A stretch of DNA of 64,000 nucleotides, from positions 1-64,000 of the forward strand of contig CAJTFK010000001.1 of NCBI GenBank assembly GCA_910575505.1. Reading direction: 5' to 3'. Every line of letters starts with the position of its first letter. Positions within the stretch are counted from its first letter, which is position 1. Position numbers and translations under genes: made by a program. Under the pieces are notes generated by a model. That model was not told the DNA's origin, ran no database searches, and was given only the letters and a program-made list of their open reading frames with translations. Source of the stretch: Oscillospiraceae bacterium (lineage in GTDB: Bacteria; Bacillota; Clostridia; Oscillospirales; Oscillospiraceae). This document shows, piece after piece, positions 39,208 through 51,300 of this stretch.

Positions 39208-41511
39208 TTAATCCAAACCTGTAACGGTAGCTCCACTGAAGTCTACACGTCCCGAAAAATAAACAACACCGCTACGTCTACCGATGGTGATGTAGCCGCC
39301 ACAAGGACTGTAAATGTCGATGTAGGGAGCATCGCCCTCGTAGTAGCTGATGGTGAGCATATGATACCGGCTGTTGCCATAGGGACCATACAGGTTGAAA
39401 CTTCCATAGCTGCTCCCAGCGATGACGTTAAACTCGCCTCCGTAGAATTCCCCACCTTCGATAACTGGGGATTTGATGGTGGTAGCATCAATGTAAGTGG
39501 ATTTGATATACCAAGGCATTTCAATGGAATTAGCCATTTTATAAGCCTGGTTCGCTCGGTTATAGGCGGCCTGAGCCTCGTAGTAGGCATCGTCAGCAAG
39601 TGAGTACGCCTGATTCGCGGTTGTCCTGGCGCTATCGGCCAGCGAGTATGCGGGGTTGTAGGCCAGATTTTGATTGGTCACCTGCGCCCAGTTGATGGAA
39701 CTTCCGGCGCCCATAGTGACGTTGCCGTTGATGGTGATGACACCGGTGGAGCTCACCGCAAATGTGATAGCTCCAGTGTTCTTATTCCGGATTGTCAGTC
39801 CATACAGGTCCAGATAATCGGAGGTAAACTTATCCCCACTCATCATGCTCCGGCCATACCGGTCGAGGAAGTCGGATGCTTGCACAACACCCTTGAAGTC
39901 ACCGCTTGCTGCGACCAACTGACCGCCAAATGTACCCTTGGCTCCGGAGAGTGTTCCTGCGAAGGTTCCTCGACGTGCAAAAAGGTTTCCGTCCTCATCA
40001 ACGGTAAAATTACCGTTTCCGATATTGATGGAGCCCTTTTTCATGGTCAGTTTGCCAGTCTCAAAGTCAAGGCTGAAGTTTCCACCGTAGTCTTTGAGAA
40101 CCCCAGCCCTGATTACATCTGCATTGAGCACACCGGTGGTGATGTAGTCAGCCACGATGGAGCCGTCCATTGTGATAGCCAACCCAAAGGTCTTTCCGCC
40201 ATCATTAGAATAGCCAAGACCGTTCATGTTCCACTTCCAAAGCTTATCGGCTTTCTTGTAATCACGAACATTCGAGATATAAAGTGTCTCCGAGCCATAC
40301 TGGTCCTTAGTAATGGTGATGTAACCAGTTGTGGCCATGTTCATGATCTGGGTCGCGTTTTCCTTGGCTTCTTTGAGAATGGAATGGGCTTTCGGGAGCC
40401 CCTCGATCTTCTGCAAGATAGCAGCACTGGTTTGATTGTTCACACTGGTAAGACTTGTTTTGACGCTATCGCCAAGCGTGAATTGAGTCTGCTCCGGATT
40501 GTCCAACGGGATTTCCAGCTTTTTAACCGGAAACATTCGATCTAACCCGTGGGGTCTGGAAATTACCCGAATCTCATCCAGAAGCTTTACCGCTTCCGTG
40601 TTGACATCCAGATAGTGCAGATCCAACGCGCTCAGTTCTAACTCCAAGTTGTCAAACTGGAGATCGGTCAAATAGGTCTTCGCTTTCTCCAACAGAACCG
40701 CCGGATCACTGACTTCGTCCCATGTGACAGTTTTTTCAATCCAGCCATATGCGGCCACAGCCTCATTGGACTGAACATACATACTGCCTTGGTTCACGCT
40801 TTCAACAGTCAAATAGGCATCCAGAGCTTCAATGGGGCTGTCTTCAAGCCGGTTTCCGAGGGGAATGATAACAGTTGCAAACTCAGTCGAATCCCATTTG
40901 CGAGTAAAGTCAATGAGGTTTGACCCAAACTGAATCACCTGACTGCATGTGTCAGGATACTCTGCCAAGTAATCCAGATATCGTACCCCATTCACTTTGC
41001 GCACTCTGAGATGACCGCCATACTGCTCGACCAAGGCATTGAGAATTGCCATGGTTTTCTCATAGTTCGTGTAATAGGTCGGAAAGTTTTTATCAACCAC
41101 TGTCACAGCACCAAGAGTGAACCGCCGATTCGGGGTCACCTTGGAGTTATGGACAGCAATCAAACGCTCCAAATATGCACGAACTGAGAGGCCACTATAC
41201 TCCGCCGGAGGCTGGGAACTGTCGTTGAAGAACGCCATTTCTCCCTCGCAGTAAAGATCCCGATTATTCCAGAAATCCTTGCTCTCCGATAAGACACGTC
41301 CGGCCCAAATCTCTTCTCCGTCCTTCTGGACAGAAATATCCGTAATCATACGGACAATAGATGAGTAACCGACGTTCATCGGAGGGAGTTTCATTGATAG
41401 GGAGCCAGCGCCGTTGTCTTCTAATACCAGCTTCGGGTTCAGAACCTTCATGCTTTCGAGCGCAAACACATCGCTATAGATGCAAGCGCCGTCTGCGTAA
41501 ATCGAATACAT
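39208..41511 (-). CDS. Tail-tip protein (Tal-like, prophage endopeptidase tail family)
   Basis: A 767-residue tail-tip/baseplate hub protein. The N-terminal 350 residues are of the gp27/Tal type (ADGACIYSDVF, VGYSSIVRMITDISVQKDG, YLERLIAVHNSKV), which closes the tail tube. The C-terminal part is fibrous: a beta-helix-like repeat (GGNFSLDFETGKLTMKKGSI, then FTVDEDGNLFARRGTFAGTL), a short heptad stretch (ANQAYSLADDAYYEAQAAYN) and a beta tip. It directly follows the distal tail gene and precedes the fibre genes, as in lactococcal and Bacillus siphophages. Confidence 0.85.
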   Translation of the reverse strand: MYSIYADGACIYSDVFALESMKVLNPKLVLEDNGAGSLSMKLPPMNVGYSSIVRMITDISVQKDGEEIWAGRVLSESKDFWNNRDLYCEGEMAFFNDSSQPPAEYSGLSVRAYLERLIAVHNSKVTPNRRFTLGAVTVVDKNFPTYYTNYEKTMAILNALVEQYGGHLRVRKVNGVRYLDYLAEYPDTCSQVIQFGSNLIDFTRKWDSTEFATVIIPLGNRLEDSPIEALDAYLTVESVNQGSMYVQSNEAVAAYGWIEKTVTWDEVSDPAVLLEKAKTYLTDLQFDNLELELSALDLHYLDVNTEAVKLLDEIRVISRPHGLDRMFPVKKLEIPLDNPEQTQFTLGDSVKTSLTSVNNQTSAAILQKIEGLPKAHSILKEAKENATQIMNMATTGYITITKDQYGSETLYISNVRDYKKADKLWKWNMNGLGYSNDGGKTFGLAITMDGSIVADYITTGVLNADVIRAGVLKDYGGNFSLDFETGKLTMKKGSINIGNGNFTVDEDGNLFARRGTFAGTLSGAKGTFGGQLVAASGDFKGVVQASDFLDRYGRSMMSGDKFTSDYLDLYGLTIRNKNTGAITFAVSSTGVITINGNVTMGAGSSINWAQVTNQNLAYNPAYSLADSARTTANQAYSLADDAYYEAQAAYNRANQAYKMANSIEMPWYIKSTYIDATTIKSPVIEGGEFYGGEFNVIAGSSYGSFNLYGPYGNSRYHMLTISYYEGDAPYIDIYSPCGGYITIGRRSGVVYFSGRVDFSGATVTGLD

Positions 41512-41514
41512 TGG

Positions 41515-42306
41515 TTACAACCTCCCTTGCCTGAAGTCAACGGATACGGTTCCCGAACCAGAATCACACCAAAAGTAAATGGTGGCTCCCTGGTCTCCAA
41601 AGAACACAAACTCCGGAATCTGAATAGTCCCTTCGGGGAGCAGCTTGGTTTCATCAATCCCCAACTGCGGGTTTACGAAACGAACATGCATACCCCGGCG
41701 AGCTGTTGTGGAAACGAGAAATTTAGGGCAGACAGGAGCCCGCCCAAAAAGTTTTGCGTCAAGACGCCGGGCTATTGTCGAGGTGGTCACTGAGATATTC
41801 TTGAAAATCGCCGCTCGAATAACTCCATTTTGAAAGTTAAACGGGTCCCAAAGCCAATCGTCAATAGACGACAATACCGACCACTTGTATGGGCTGACAC
41901 TGTAATCAATAGTGATACGAGACCAGTCTTTGGGACTTTTCCAACTGTTCACGGTGAAACGTCCTTCATAGAAATACTCAGGATCATCCTCTAAGATGGC
42001 TCTCAGAGACTGGCCATGAAGATAGTCCATGATCTCTGAGTAAACAGAATGCCACGGTGCCTGCTCAATTCTTCCGGACTCCCAAGGTTCAAATCCATTT
42101 GGCACAATAAACTCAAAGGAGCCAGTTCTGTTTTGGAAAACCGGATACCCGGTGAGGGCTTGCGACAAATCGATGACGCCGTCCCCACCGGGGATGTCGA
42201 TGGTTTTTACCTTTTGTGCTGGAGGGTTAAAAACAGGCAGGGAAGTGGGGACCAGATGCCAGTCATCCCATGTGTTCTTCTCGCCGAATGTGACAGAATG
42301 ATACAT
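41515..42306 (-). CDS. Distal tail protein (Dit)
   Basis: A 263-residue protein of the phage distal-tail family. MYHSVTFGEKNTWDDWHLVP at the N-terminus and the belt segments TGSFEFIVPNG and WKSPKDWSRITIDYSVSPYK are typical; a C-terminal galectin-like strand set ends in GSGTVSVDFRQGRL. The start at 42306 is chosen because AAGGGGGA lies 7 nt upstream; it lies just inside the tape-measure stop. Dit forms the ring that joins the tail tube to the tip. Confidence 0.85.
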   Translation of the reverse strand: MYHSVTFGEKNTWDDWHLVPTSLPVFNPPAQKVKTIDIPGGDGVIDLSQALTGYPVFQNRTGSFEFIVPNGFEPWESGRIEQAPWHSVYSEIMDYLHGQSLRAILEDDPEYFYEGRFTVNSWKSPKDWSRITIDYSVSPYKWSVLSSIDDWLWDPFNFQNGVIRAAIFKNISVTTSTIARRLDAKLFGRAPVCPKFLVSTTARRGMHVRFVNPQLGIDETKLLPEGTIQIPEFVFFGDQGATIYFWCDSGSGTVSVDFRQGRL

Positions 42307-42307
42307 A

Positions 42308-45300
42308 CTAAATCCCCCTTCCCATAAAGGTTTGTTTTTGTCCAAGAGCAGCGTCCAACGGATCGGCCATTTGACCAACTAAAGTACCAGTATCCAAGAC
42401 AACCTGCATCCGCTCCATACGAGCTGTCATTTCTGCCATCTCACTCCTCAAAGAACGAAGTTCCTGAATAACGCCATCGTTATCAACGGTGACTGTCATT
42501 CCATCCTTGTCCAAAGTAGAGTTAAATGCCAGACTGGTTTGTCCAGCAAGTGCAAGTGTTCTCGTGTACCCAAGCAGACTATTAAGTTCGCCTGCTCCTC
42601 TGGCCACATCGGTAAAGTCCAAGACCGGCCGGATAGTCGGCTGCATATCGAACTCGCCATTGACCAAATCAGAAACCTTAGATATCGCATTGGAAAGGCC
42701 GTCAGTAGCGTATCCCGCCACATTAGCGGCAGCATCGTAGGACTTGTTAGCATAATCGGTTAGGCCTTTCACAAAACCAAGCCCTGTATAGTTGCCCAGC
42801 TCCTGGAACACCCTGGAGGGCGAGTTAATGTCAAGCGTATCTTTCACAGCCTGGACGCCCTCTAATGCCATCTGAGTCAAAGCATCCAAGAAATTGGGCT
42901 TTTCCTCTTCGACACCAGCTTTGATGCCAGTCACAATTTGCTTTCCGGTCTCATCCCATCCGGCTTCCTTAAGGATCGCTTGAGCGGTATCAACCATCTC
43001 CTGCGTTTCCTTTTCAGTATCCTTCTTGATAAGACCGACCTTTTCGCCAAAGGCTTGACGAAGCTCTTCCAGTTCCCGGTTGGCATCAATCGTAACTTGG
43101 TTCATCTTGGTCTGCCAGGTAGCACGATAATCGTCCAACTCTCGCTCGGCCTCGACCCGAAGTTGAGCAATGTTGTTCTGAGTCTCAATTCTAAGGCCTT
43201 CTAACTCACCGACGGCCTGTTCACGGGCTTGGGCGTGCTTGATAGACCAGAGCGCAGCATACTTCTCCAACTCGGAATTGCTCATGGAGTTGAGAGCTTT
43301 AATCTGCGCGATTGCAGATGGCCCCATTTCCTGAAGTTCGCCGACTAACTCAGAACTTAAACCTCTCGCTGAAAGACTGCCCAAAATATCCTGCCACTCG
43401 CCAAACTCCTGTACCTGATCGGTCAGGTTTTTCATCAGCGTTTCACCACTGACCTCTTCCCGTTCCTTAACCTCATCAAAGAGGCCATAGGACTGGTAAA
43501 GGCTATTAGTGCGAGATTCCAGAGAACTTTGATACTTGTCATTCAACGATTGAATGTCGGACGCCAGCTTCTCATTGACAGACTTGACCTTGTTGGCATA
43601 TTCCTCTTCGAGATCCAAGCGTTTCTGATTTGCCTCGGCCTGGACACTCTGAACATCGGAAATGTACTGCTTCTGAGCTTCATAGATCTCCTGTTCAAGA
43701 CGATAAACCTCACGATCCATCTTCTTGCGCTCATCTGTGCCCTTCGCATACCGACTCTGTACCCGCTTATAGGCAGCGAGTTCGTCGGAAAGGCTCATTC
43801 GGTTGTAATACTTCTCCTCCTCGATCCAGTCCATGGAGTGTTGATAGGACTCATCCATAAGCTGTTTACGAAGAGTGTAGACCTCACGGTCAATCTTCTT
43901 ACGTTCCTCACTGCCTTCCAGATAACGCTGTTGCATCCGCTCATACGCTTCGAGTTCTTCCTGCGTGCTGAGCCGGTTGTAATACTTCTCCTCCTCGATC
44001 CAGTCGATAGACGCCTGATAGGTGGCCGCAACAAGCTCATTTTGAATTCTGTAGACCTCACGATCAATCTTGATGCGCTCTTCACTTCCAGCCTTGTACC
44101 GCTTCTGTAGATTCTCATAGCCAGCCAGTTCGTCCTTCAGACTAAGCTCGCCATAATACTTCTTTTCCTCGGTCCACTCCTGGAACGCCTTGATTCCTTT
44201 GGAACTAACCTTAAGGACTTCGTCGATCATCTTGGAGGTCGCCTGAGAAGCAGGGACAATGCTGTTCTTGGCACCAATGGCCAGACCTTCACCCATGTTT
44301 TCACCCAGATGGATGAACTCACGAGAAGGCGAATGACTGTCCAACGCCTTCTTTGCAGCATTCAGGGCTGCCAGGCCCAAACTTTTACCGGCAGCAGTAG
44401 CGCTGCTCAACTTGGAACTGATACCATTGACAAAGCCTTGACCAGCATTCTTACCGGCTGTCTCGAACTGAGGTTTCAGATTGTTGAGGGTAGTGACTGC
44501 ACCCGAAAGAGCCGTTTGCATTGCACTCTTAACGGATGGAGCACTGTTACGGATGGTGGTAGCAACCCCCTTCATCAATGTCGTCACGGAATTGTTGATT
44601 TCGGTGGCCTTCTTCGTTACGACGTCGGCCAACGATTTCATCACAGACTCCATACCCGGCGTTGTGAGGGTTTTACCATTTGAGATAGAGGCGCTTACAG
44701 AGTTCAGCATACCCTGAACCGCTTTGTTGACTTCTGTGGTCGAATTAGAGAACGCTGAGGTAAACTCAGAAATTCCGGTATTCGCCATAGCCTTCAATGC
44801 GTTTCCGAATGAGGTAAACCCGCTCGCATCAAGTCCCTTAACTCCCTTGGCCAGATCCACGAGAGACCACACTTGGGTGATAACCCCGGCCAGCTTTGTC
44901 AGATCAATACTGGCCACCTTAGCGTAGTAATTGCTCATGTCGGCTCCAAACGAAGCAATATCTTTGCCGAAAGAAGCAAGGGTTTGGTCACCGCCGAACC
45001 ACTTGTCAAAGAGGCTGCTGTCAGGAAGCCCAGTAGCAAGATTGGACAAGGCCTGTGCAGCATTAGCAGATGCGGTGACGATCTCGGGTTTTACGTCCTT
45101 GATGGCGTTTGCGTAAGCAGAGAGGTCTTTACCGAACTGGACAATTTCGTTACCAAAGGCAGCCAAGCTGTTACTTCCAGTAAATACCTCTGCCAGCCCT
45201 CCACATTTGGGAAGGGTGTTGGCTAATTCCACAAGAGCCTGTCCAGCAGTTGCCGAATTCATCACAGCTCCAGCATCAATACCAGCAACAGCCGCCCCAT

Positions 45301-48300
45301 AAGAGTTCATGGCTTGGCCAAAGGGAATGAGGGATGCGCCAAAGGCTGCAAGGTCATAACTCCCTGTAAAGAACTCCATGACACCCCCGATTTGCGGAAG
45401 TGTAGTCTGAAGTTGTGCGAGAGACTGTGCAGCGATTGCAGATGCAGTGATAGATTCCGTGTTGATTTCTGCGACAGCTTCTCCATAAGATTTCATAGCC
45501 GCCCCAAACGGAACGATAGTAGCGGCAAACGTGACAAGATCATTGCCTCCTGTGAAGAACTCCATCACTCCGCCAACTGCCGGAAGTGTAGTTTGCAGCT
45601 GAGCAAGGGATTGTGCTGCGATTGCGGAAGCGGTAATTGCTTCTGCGTTAATATCAGCGACAGCCTCCCCATAGGATTTCATAGCTGCGCCGAAGGGAAT
45701 GATACCGGCAGCGAAAGTACCGAGATCGTTTCCGCCAGTGAAGAACTCCATAACGCCTCCCACATTCGGGAGAACAGACTGGAGCTCAGCCAGAGATTTG
45801 GCAGCAGTGGCCGAGGCGGTGATAGCTTCTGCATTGATCCCAGATACGGAATCACCGTATGACTTCATAGCTACTCCGAAAGGAACCAACCCCTCGGAGA
45901 ATTTGCCAAGATCGTTGCCGCCGGTGAAAAACTCCATAACCCCACCAACATTAGGAAGAGTTGCTTGGAGTTGAGAAAGTGCCTGAGCTGCCACAGCAGA
46001 TGCATTGATAGCTTCGGCATCGATACCGGACACTGACTGACCATAAGACTTCATTGCCTCACCGAATGGGATAATTCCTTCTGCAAATGTAGAAAGATCA
46101 TTGCTTCCGGTGAAGAAGTCGACCAACCCTCCCATATTGGGAAGGGCAGACTGGAGTTGGGCAAGTGCTTGGGCCGCGGTGGTGGAAGCGGCAACTGCCT
46201 CTGCATCGATACCGGTAATAGAATCGGAGTAAGCTTTCATCGCCTCTCCAAATGGAACGATTTGCTCACCAAAGGTTTCAAGGTCATTGTCTCCTGCGAA
46301 GAAACTAACAAGCCCTCCCGTATTCGGAACGGTGTTTGCAAGTTCTACGAGAATTGCTCCTGCTGTAGCAGAATTGGTTACGGCCTCGGCATCCAGACCA
46401 GAGACGGTCTGAGAATACTCTTTCATGGCTTTACCAAAGACAACAATCTGCTCGCCAAAGGTTGCAAGGTCGTTGTCACCCGTGAAGAACGCAACAGCCC
46501 CACCGGTATTCGGAATGGTGTTCGCGAGCTCTACGAGAGACTTACCCGCTGTCGCAGAATTCACAACAGCATCTGCATCAAGACCAGCTACAGCGTCAGA
46601 GTATTCTTTAATCGCCTTGCCAAACGGAACAAGCTGATCTCCAAAGGTGTCCATATCGTTGTTTCCAGTGAAAAAGGAAACTGCGCCACCGGTATTGGGC
46701 AAAGTAGCAGCCATTTCGGCCATCGCTTTACCAGCAATCGCGGCATTTTGAACAGCGTCGGAATCCAGTCCCTTGATGCTGTCAGCAAAGTCCATCATGG
46801 ACTTGCCAAAGCCGGAGAGCTGATTCCCGAACTCTTCCATGTCGTTTTCGCCAGCAAAGAATCCGACCACTCCTCCGCTATTGGGCAGAGTTGCGGCCAT
46901 TTCAGCCAGTGTCTTACCAGCAATAGCGGCTGTACTGACCAAATCTCCATCCAAACCGGAAATGGTGTTGGAGAACTTCATCATGGCCTCGCCAAACGGT
47001 ACAAGCTGTTCTGCAAAGTCAGACAAAGAAGAACCGCCAGTGAGCCAAGAGGTCAAACCCTCCAGCAAATCGGCGGCAGTAATGAGGATGATTGCTTCGG
47101 TAAGCGCCTTGACTCCGGTGAGCATATCCGGGCTGATGCTGCCGGCTCCGTCGACGAAGGGCTTAACATTTGTCATGAACGAGGACAGATCTGCTCCGAT
47201 TTGAGGGAACGAACTGGAGACACCGCTCATGAAACCGCCTACAATTCCCCCAACGAATCCGCCGATAGCATTTCCAACAGTTTGGAGGAACTGACCGCCT
47301 TCGCTAATAAGCCACTCAAGGCCGGGGATTTGTGCCAGGGCTCCAATAGCAGCCAGAACAACCGACAGTTCTGTTATTACGACACCCATGCCGAGAACAC
47401 CGGCCATAGCTGCCGGGATGAGCCCCGAGACAGCACCGAGCGCTGCAACCAAAGCCGTAAGCAAACCAACAGCCGCGATCCCCTGAATAAGGGAACTGCT
47501 GTCAATATTGCTCAAAGCACTCAGAACGCCGGCGAAGAATGCGCCGACAACATCCATCGCGGCCTGAACGAGTTGAGGAATATTACGAGCGATCCCTTCG
47601 AGCACCTCGATCAGAAACTGCATCACAGAATCCACGATCTGAGGAGTGTAAGCGACCAAAGACGCTAATACGCCGGTCACCAACTGAAGCGTGCCATCGG
47701 CGATAGCAGGAACACACTGAACCAGAACGTCAACCAAAGTCAGAACAATGGCTTTCACAGCCTCGCCAATAGCCGGAGCCCCGCTTGAAATCGCACCACA
47801 AAATGCCACGATGGCCTCACCGATTTTCTCGGCAATAGCTGGGATAAGTCCCGCAAATCCGAGAACAATAGCAGAAAGCCCGCCGACAATGAGAGTTCCA
47901 CTTGAGGCGAACGAGGCTGCTAAGGATGTTAAGCCTACTGCAATAGAAGTCAGTCCCGTTCCAATCAGTGTGAGACCAGCTCCAATAGCAACAGAGCCAA
48001 CTCCGAGCAAGGCCAGTGCTCCAGAAATAGCAAGGATAGAGGGGGCCAATGGACCAAGAACGGCTCCAGCGACACCCATAACGGTGAAAGCCCCCGCAAT
48101 CGTGATAAGGCCTTTTGCAATGGATTCCCAGCTCATGTTGCCGAGGATCACAAGAACCGGAGTCAGGACGGTCAGAGCTCCTGCGGCCACAAGCAATGCG
48201 GCAGAACCAGCAAGAGTCCCGTTCATAACATTCAGACCGATAGCCAGTTCTGCAAGAGCTCCACCCATGGCCACGAGACCTTTTGCAATGGACTCCCAGC

Positions 48301-51300
48301 TCATGTTACCCATCGAGGAAAGAGCACTGGCCACAATCTTGAGAGCTGCACCAACAATGACCAGACCACTTCCAACACTGACCATATTCTTGGGCATCAG
48401 GTTTACAGCAATCGCTACTTCCGCAAGAGCTCCGCCCATAGCCACAAGACCCTTGGCGATCTCTGAACCGCTCATACTGCCAAAGTCAGACATAGCAGAT
48501 GCAAATATCTTCATAGCAGCGGCAATCTCGATTAAGGCGAGGCCTGTTGAGATAACGTGCTTCGCGTCACCGGTCAGCTTAGTGAATGCTGTGATCTCCA
48601 GCAGGAGCGCAGCAATGGAAGTAAGGCCTTTGGTGATTTCGCCCCACGACATAGAGCCGAAATCTTTACAAGCAGAGGCGAGAACTTTGATTGCTGAGGA
48701 GAGAATAACGATGCCGGTTGCAGTTAAAACAGCCTTTCCGTTAAACTTTGCATTGTTCAAGAAGACTTCGACTTCAGCCAGAAGAACCCCGACTCCGACA
48801 AGTCCCTTTGCCATATCGTCCCAATCCATCTCTCCAAGGCTCTTTACAGCAGAAGAGAGTATTTTGATTGCTGCGGCGAATAGAATCATACCCGTCGCAG
48901 ATTTAGAGGCCTTCTTATCAAACTTAGCCGTATTGAGGAATAGGTCAACCTCGGCCAATAATACACCGACACCGATTAGCCCTTCGGCCAACTGTTCAGG
49001 ATTCAATTCGGCAATATTCTTCATGGCCAGACTCAAGACGAGGAGCGCCGCCCCCATCTTTATCATAGCCGAAGCGGTTTTATTGGCAGATTTTCTATCA
49101 ATGCTCAGCTTATCCAAGACGGCCATAGACGCGATAAGCTCTGCAAACATGGTGCCCATGGCGGCAAGCGAACCAGTAACTTTGTCGGAGTCAATAGAGG
49201 AAAGTACCAGCAAACTTACAGAGAGAACAGCAATAGAGGCGGCTATTTTGCCTAAGGCGTCAGACTTCAACTTTGTCTGCCAGGCCTCTAAACTTCCACG
49301 AACACCGTCCAAAATCTTGGTAACACCGCCACCGAGTCCTTTCACCCAATCCTTGAGACTGGTGAATGTGTTTTCCAGTTCCTCTACAGGATCTATGAAT
49401 TTACGGATCGCAGCTATAATACCGCCGGCGGCCAAAGCATTCAGGAAATCGAGAATACCATTGAAGTCAGCATTGCTCAACGTGTTGATAAGACCGTCGA
49501 TTGCTTTTCCGAGTAGTCCTGCAATAGCACTGGCGACCTCTCGGATAAGAGTACCAATACCAGTTAAAACCTGAACAAATTTATTTCCGGAAACTGCCCC
49601 ATCGATCTTACCCATGGAGTCAACGACGCCGTCTTTCATGCCAACGATGGCATCTTTCACCCACTTGGCTCTTGTGCAGATACCATCAAAAACAGCCTGC
49701 AATTTCTCAAGGCCCGGGGCACTCACTTTCTTTTTCAAAGTTCCGAGAAATGCTTCAACGGAAGCTGTTGCTCCATCAAGGCCAGGGAAACCTAAACTCT
49801 CTCCAATCGCAGCGGCAAACCCGGTAACCGCAGTAATGGCGCCTTTGACAACATCGACAATGGACTTAAGCCCTTTATAGAAGACATCGCCCTTCTTGAT
49901 GCTTTCATCAAGTTTAGCGAGCCATTCTCCAAAAGATCCAGTCAGTCCGAGAACGCCTGTAAGGAGTCCGCCAACTGCGGAACCAGCGGGGGTAATAACT
50001 CGCCACAAAGCACTAAAAGCCTGCTTCACGATATCAAGTATCGCAAAGAGGCCCTTAAAAGTGTTTCCGATATCTTGTAATGGCTTGTTAACAGCCCCTG
50101 TAAATCCGTCAGCACCTTCCTCTGCTTGCGTAAAGAAGTCCCTTATTCTCTCTGATGCAGAGTGTAATGCTTCAATGAGGGAATAGAGCTGTTCAGATGT
50201 AGCAGGCGGAAAAATATCCTGCCATGCACCTTTGATAGTCTGGAACAATCCCTGAACCGCCTTTGCTCCATTCAATAGAGAATCGAATAAAAGCTCACGG
50301 CCACTTTGACGATCCAGTGTGCTTACCAAAGAAGCGAGATTACTGTCAGAGGACTTGGCTTCCTCCGAAAGTGCCCGGAGAGCCTCGATTTGCTCTTGGG
50401 TGTAGCCGATGTTCTGCAACTGCTCATCCGAAAGCTCAGAGATACTCACCTGAGTTCCAGCGGCCTTGCTGACCAGGTTGTCCAAGGTATCAGAGAGGAT
50501 GTCGGTAGTGAGCCAGCCTTTAGAAAGAGCGGCGTCAAAGGAACCGGCTTCCTCGATTATCTTGTCCAGTCCTTCAACAGAACTCTCAGCAGTTTCGCGA
50601 AGGGTGTCTCGAAACGAATCAACGGAAATGCCTGTTTCATTGACTCGATTTTTGATCTGCCCCCAACTCGACATCAATGCGCCTTCCAAAAGGGCGTTTC
50701 TCGCTTCGGCGGAACCATCGATGATACTGCTGAAGAATTCAGAGAATGTGCGAAGAGTAGCTTTTGCCTCTTCGTAGTCGCCTGCGACCAACTGCCAAGT
50801 CTCGGCCCAGCCAGATTGAGCACTCTCTTTAAGAGTATCCAAAAGCTGAGTCCAAGTTTTTACATCTTGGGCTGCCGCGGAGGCTTTCTTACCAATCTCT
50901 GTGGTCTCGTCGGCATAGTCCTTCAAAGTTTCAGTCAAGACTTCCGTGGTCATCCACTGCTCCTGAAGACTGTCGTTGAACAAATGAGTCGCGTCGATGA
51001 CAGTCCCCTTCGCCAAAGTCTTATACATGCCATCAGCAGTCTTTGTCAATGTACCAGCAGCAACAGCAGACTCCAAAAGTTGTGTCTTGAACTCCACTGT
51101 AGCCATATTGGCGTTCTCAATGGATTTCCAGTCAATCAGCTTAACGTAGCCAGCCGACAATGCCTGAGCGAAGTTATACATTGCCCGGGATGCTTCGTTA
51201 GCATTTGCACCGGATACAGCAGCCACATTGCTGACACCCTGAATTGCGGCAACAGCATCGTCCAATTTAACACCGGCATTAGTAAACTTACCGATGTTCG

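Noticed and set aside
44900-47050. CRISPR array
   Set aside because: The periodic repeats are about 160 bp, diverged, in frame and translated as part of the tape measure; there are no unique spacers between identical short repeats and no cas genes.
47748-49574. 608-codon + strand frame opposite the tape measure gene
   Set aside because: It is an antisense shadow of the helical repeats, low-complexity Ala/Pro/Ile, without start signals.
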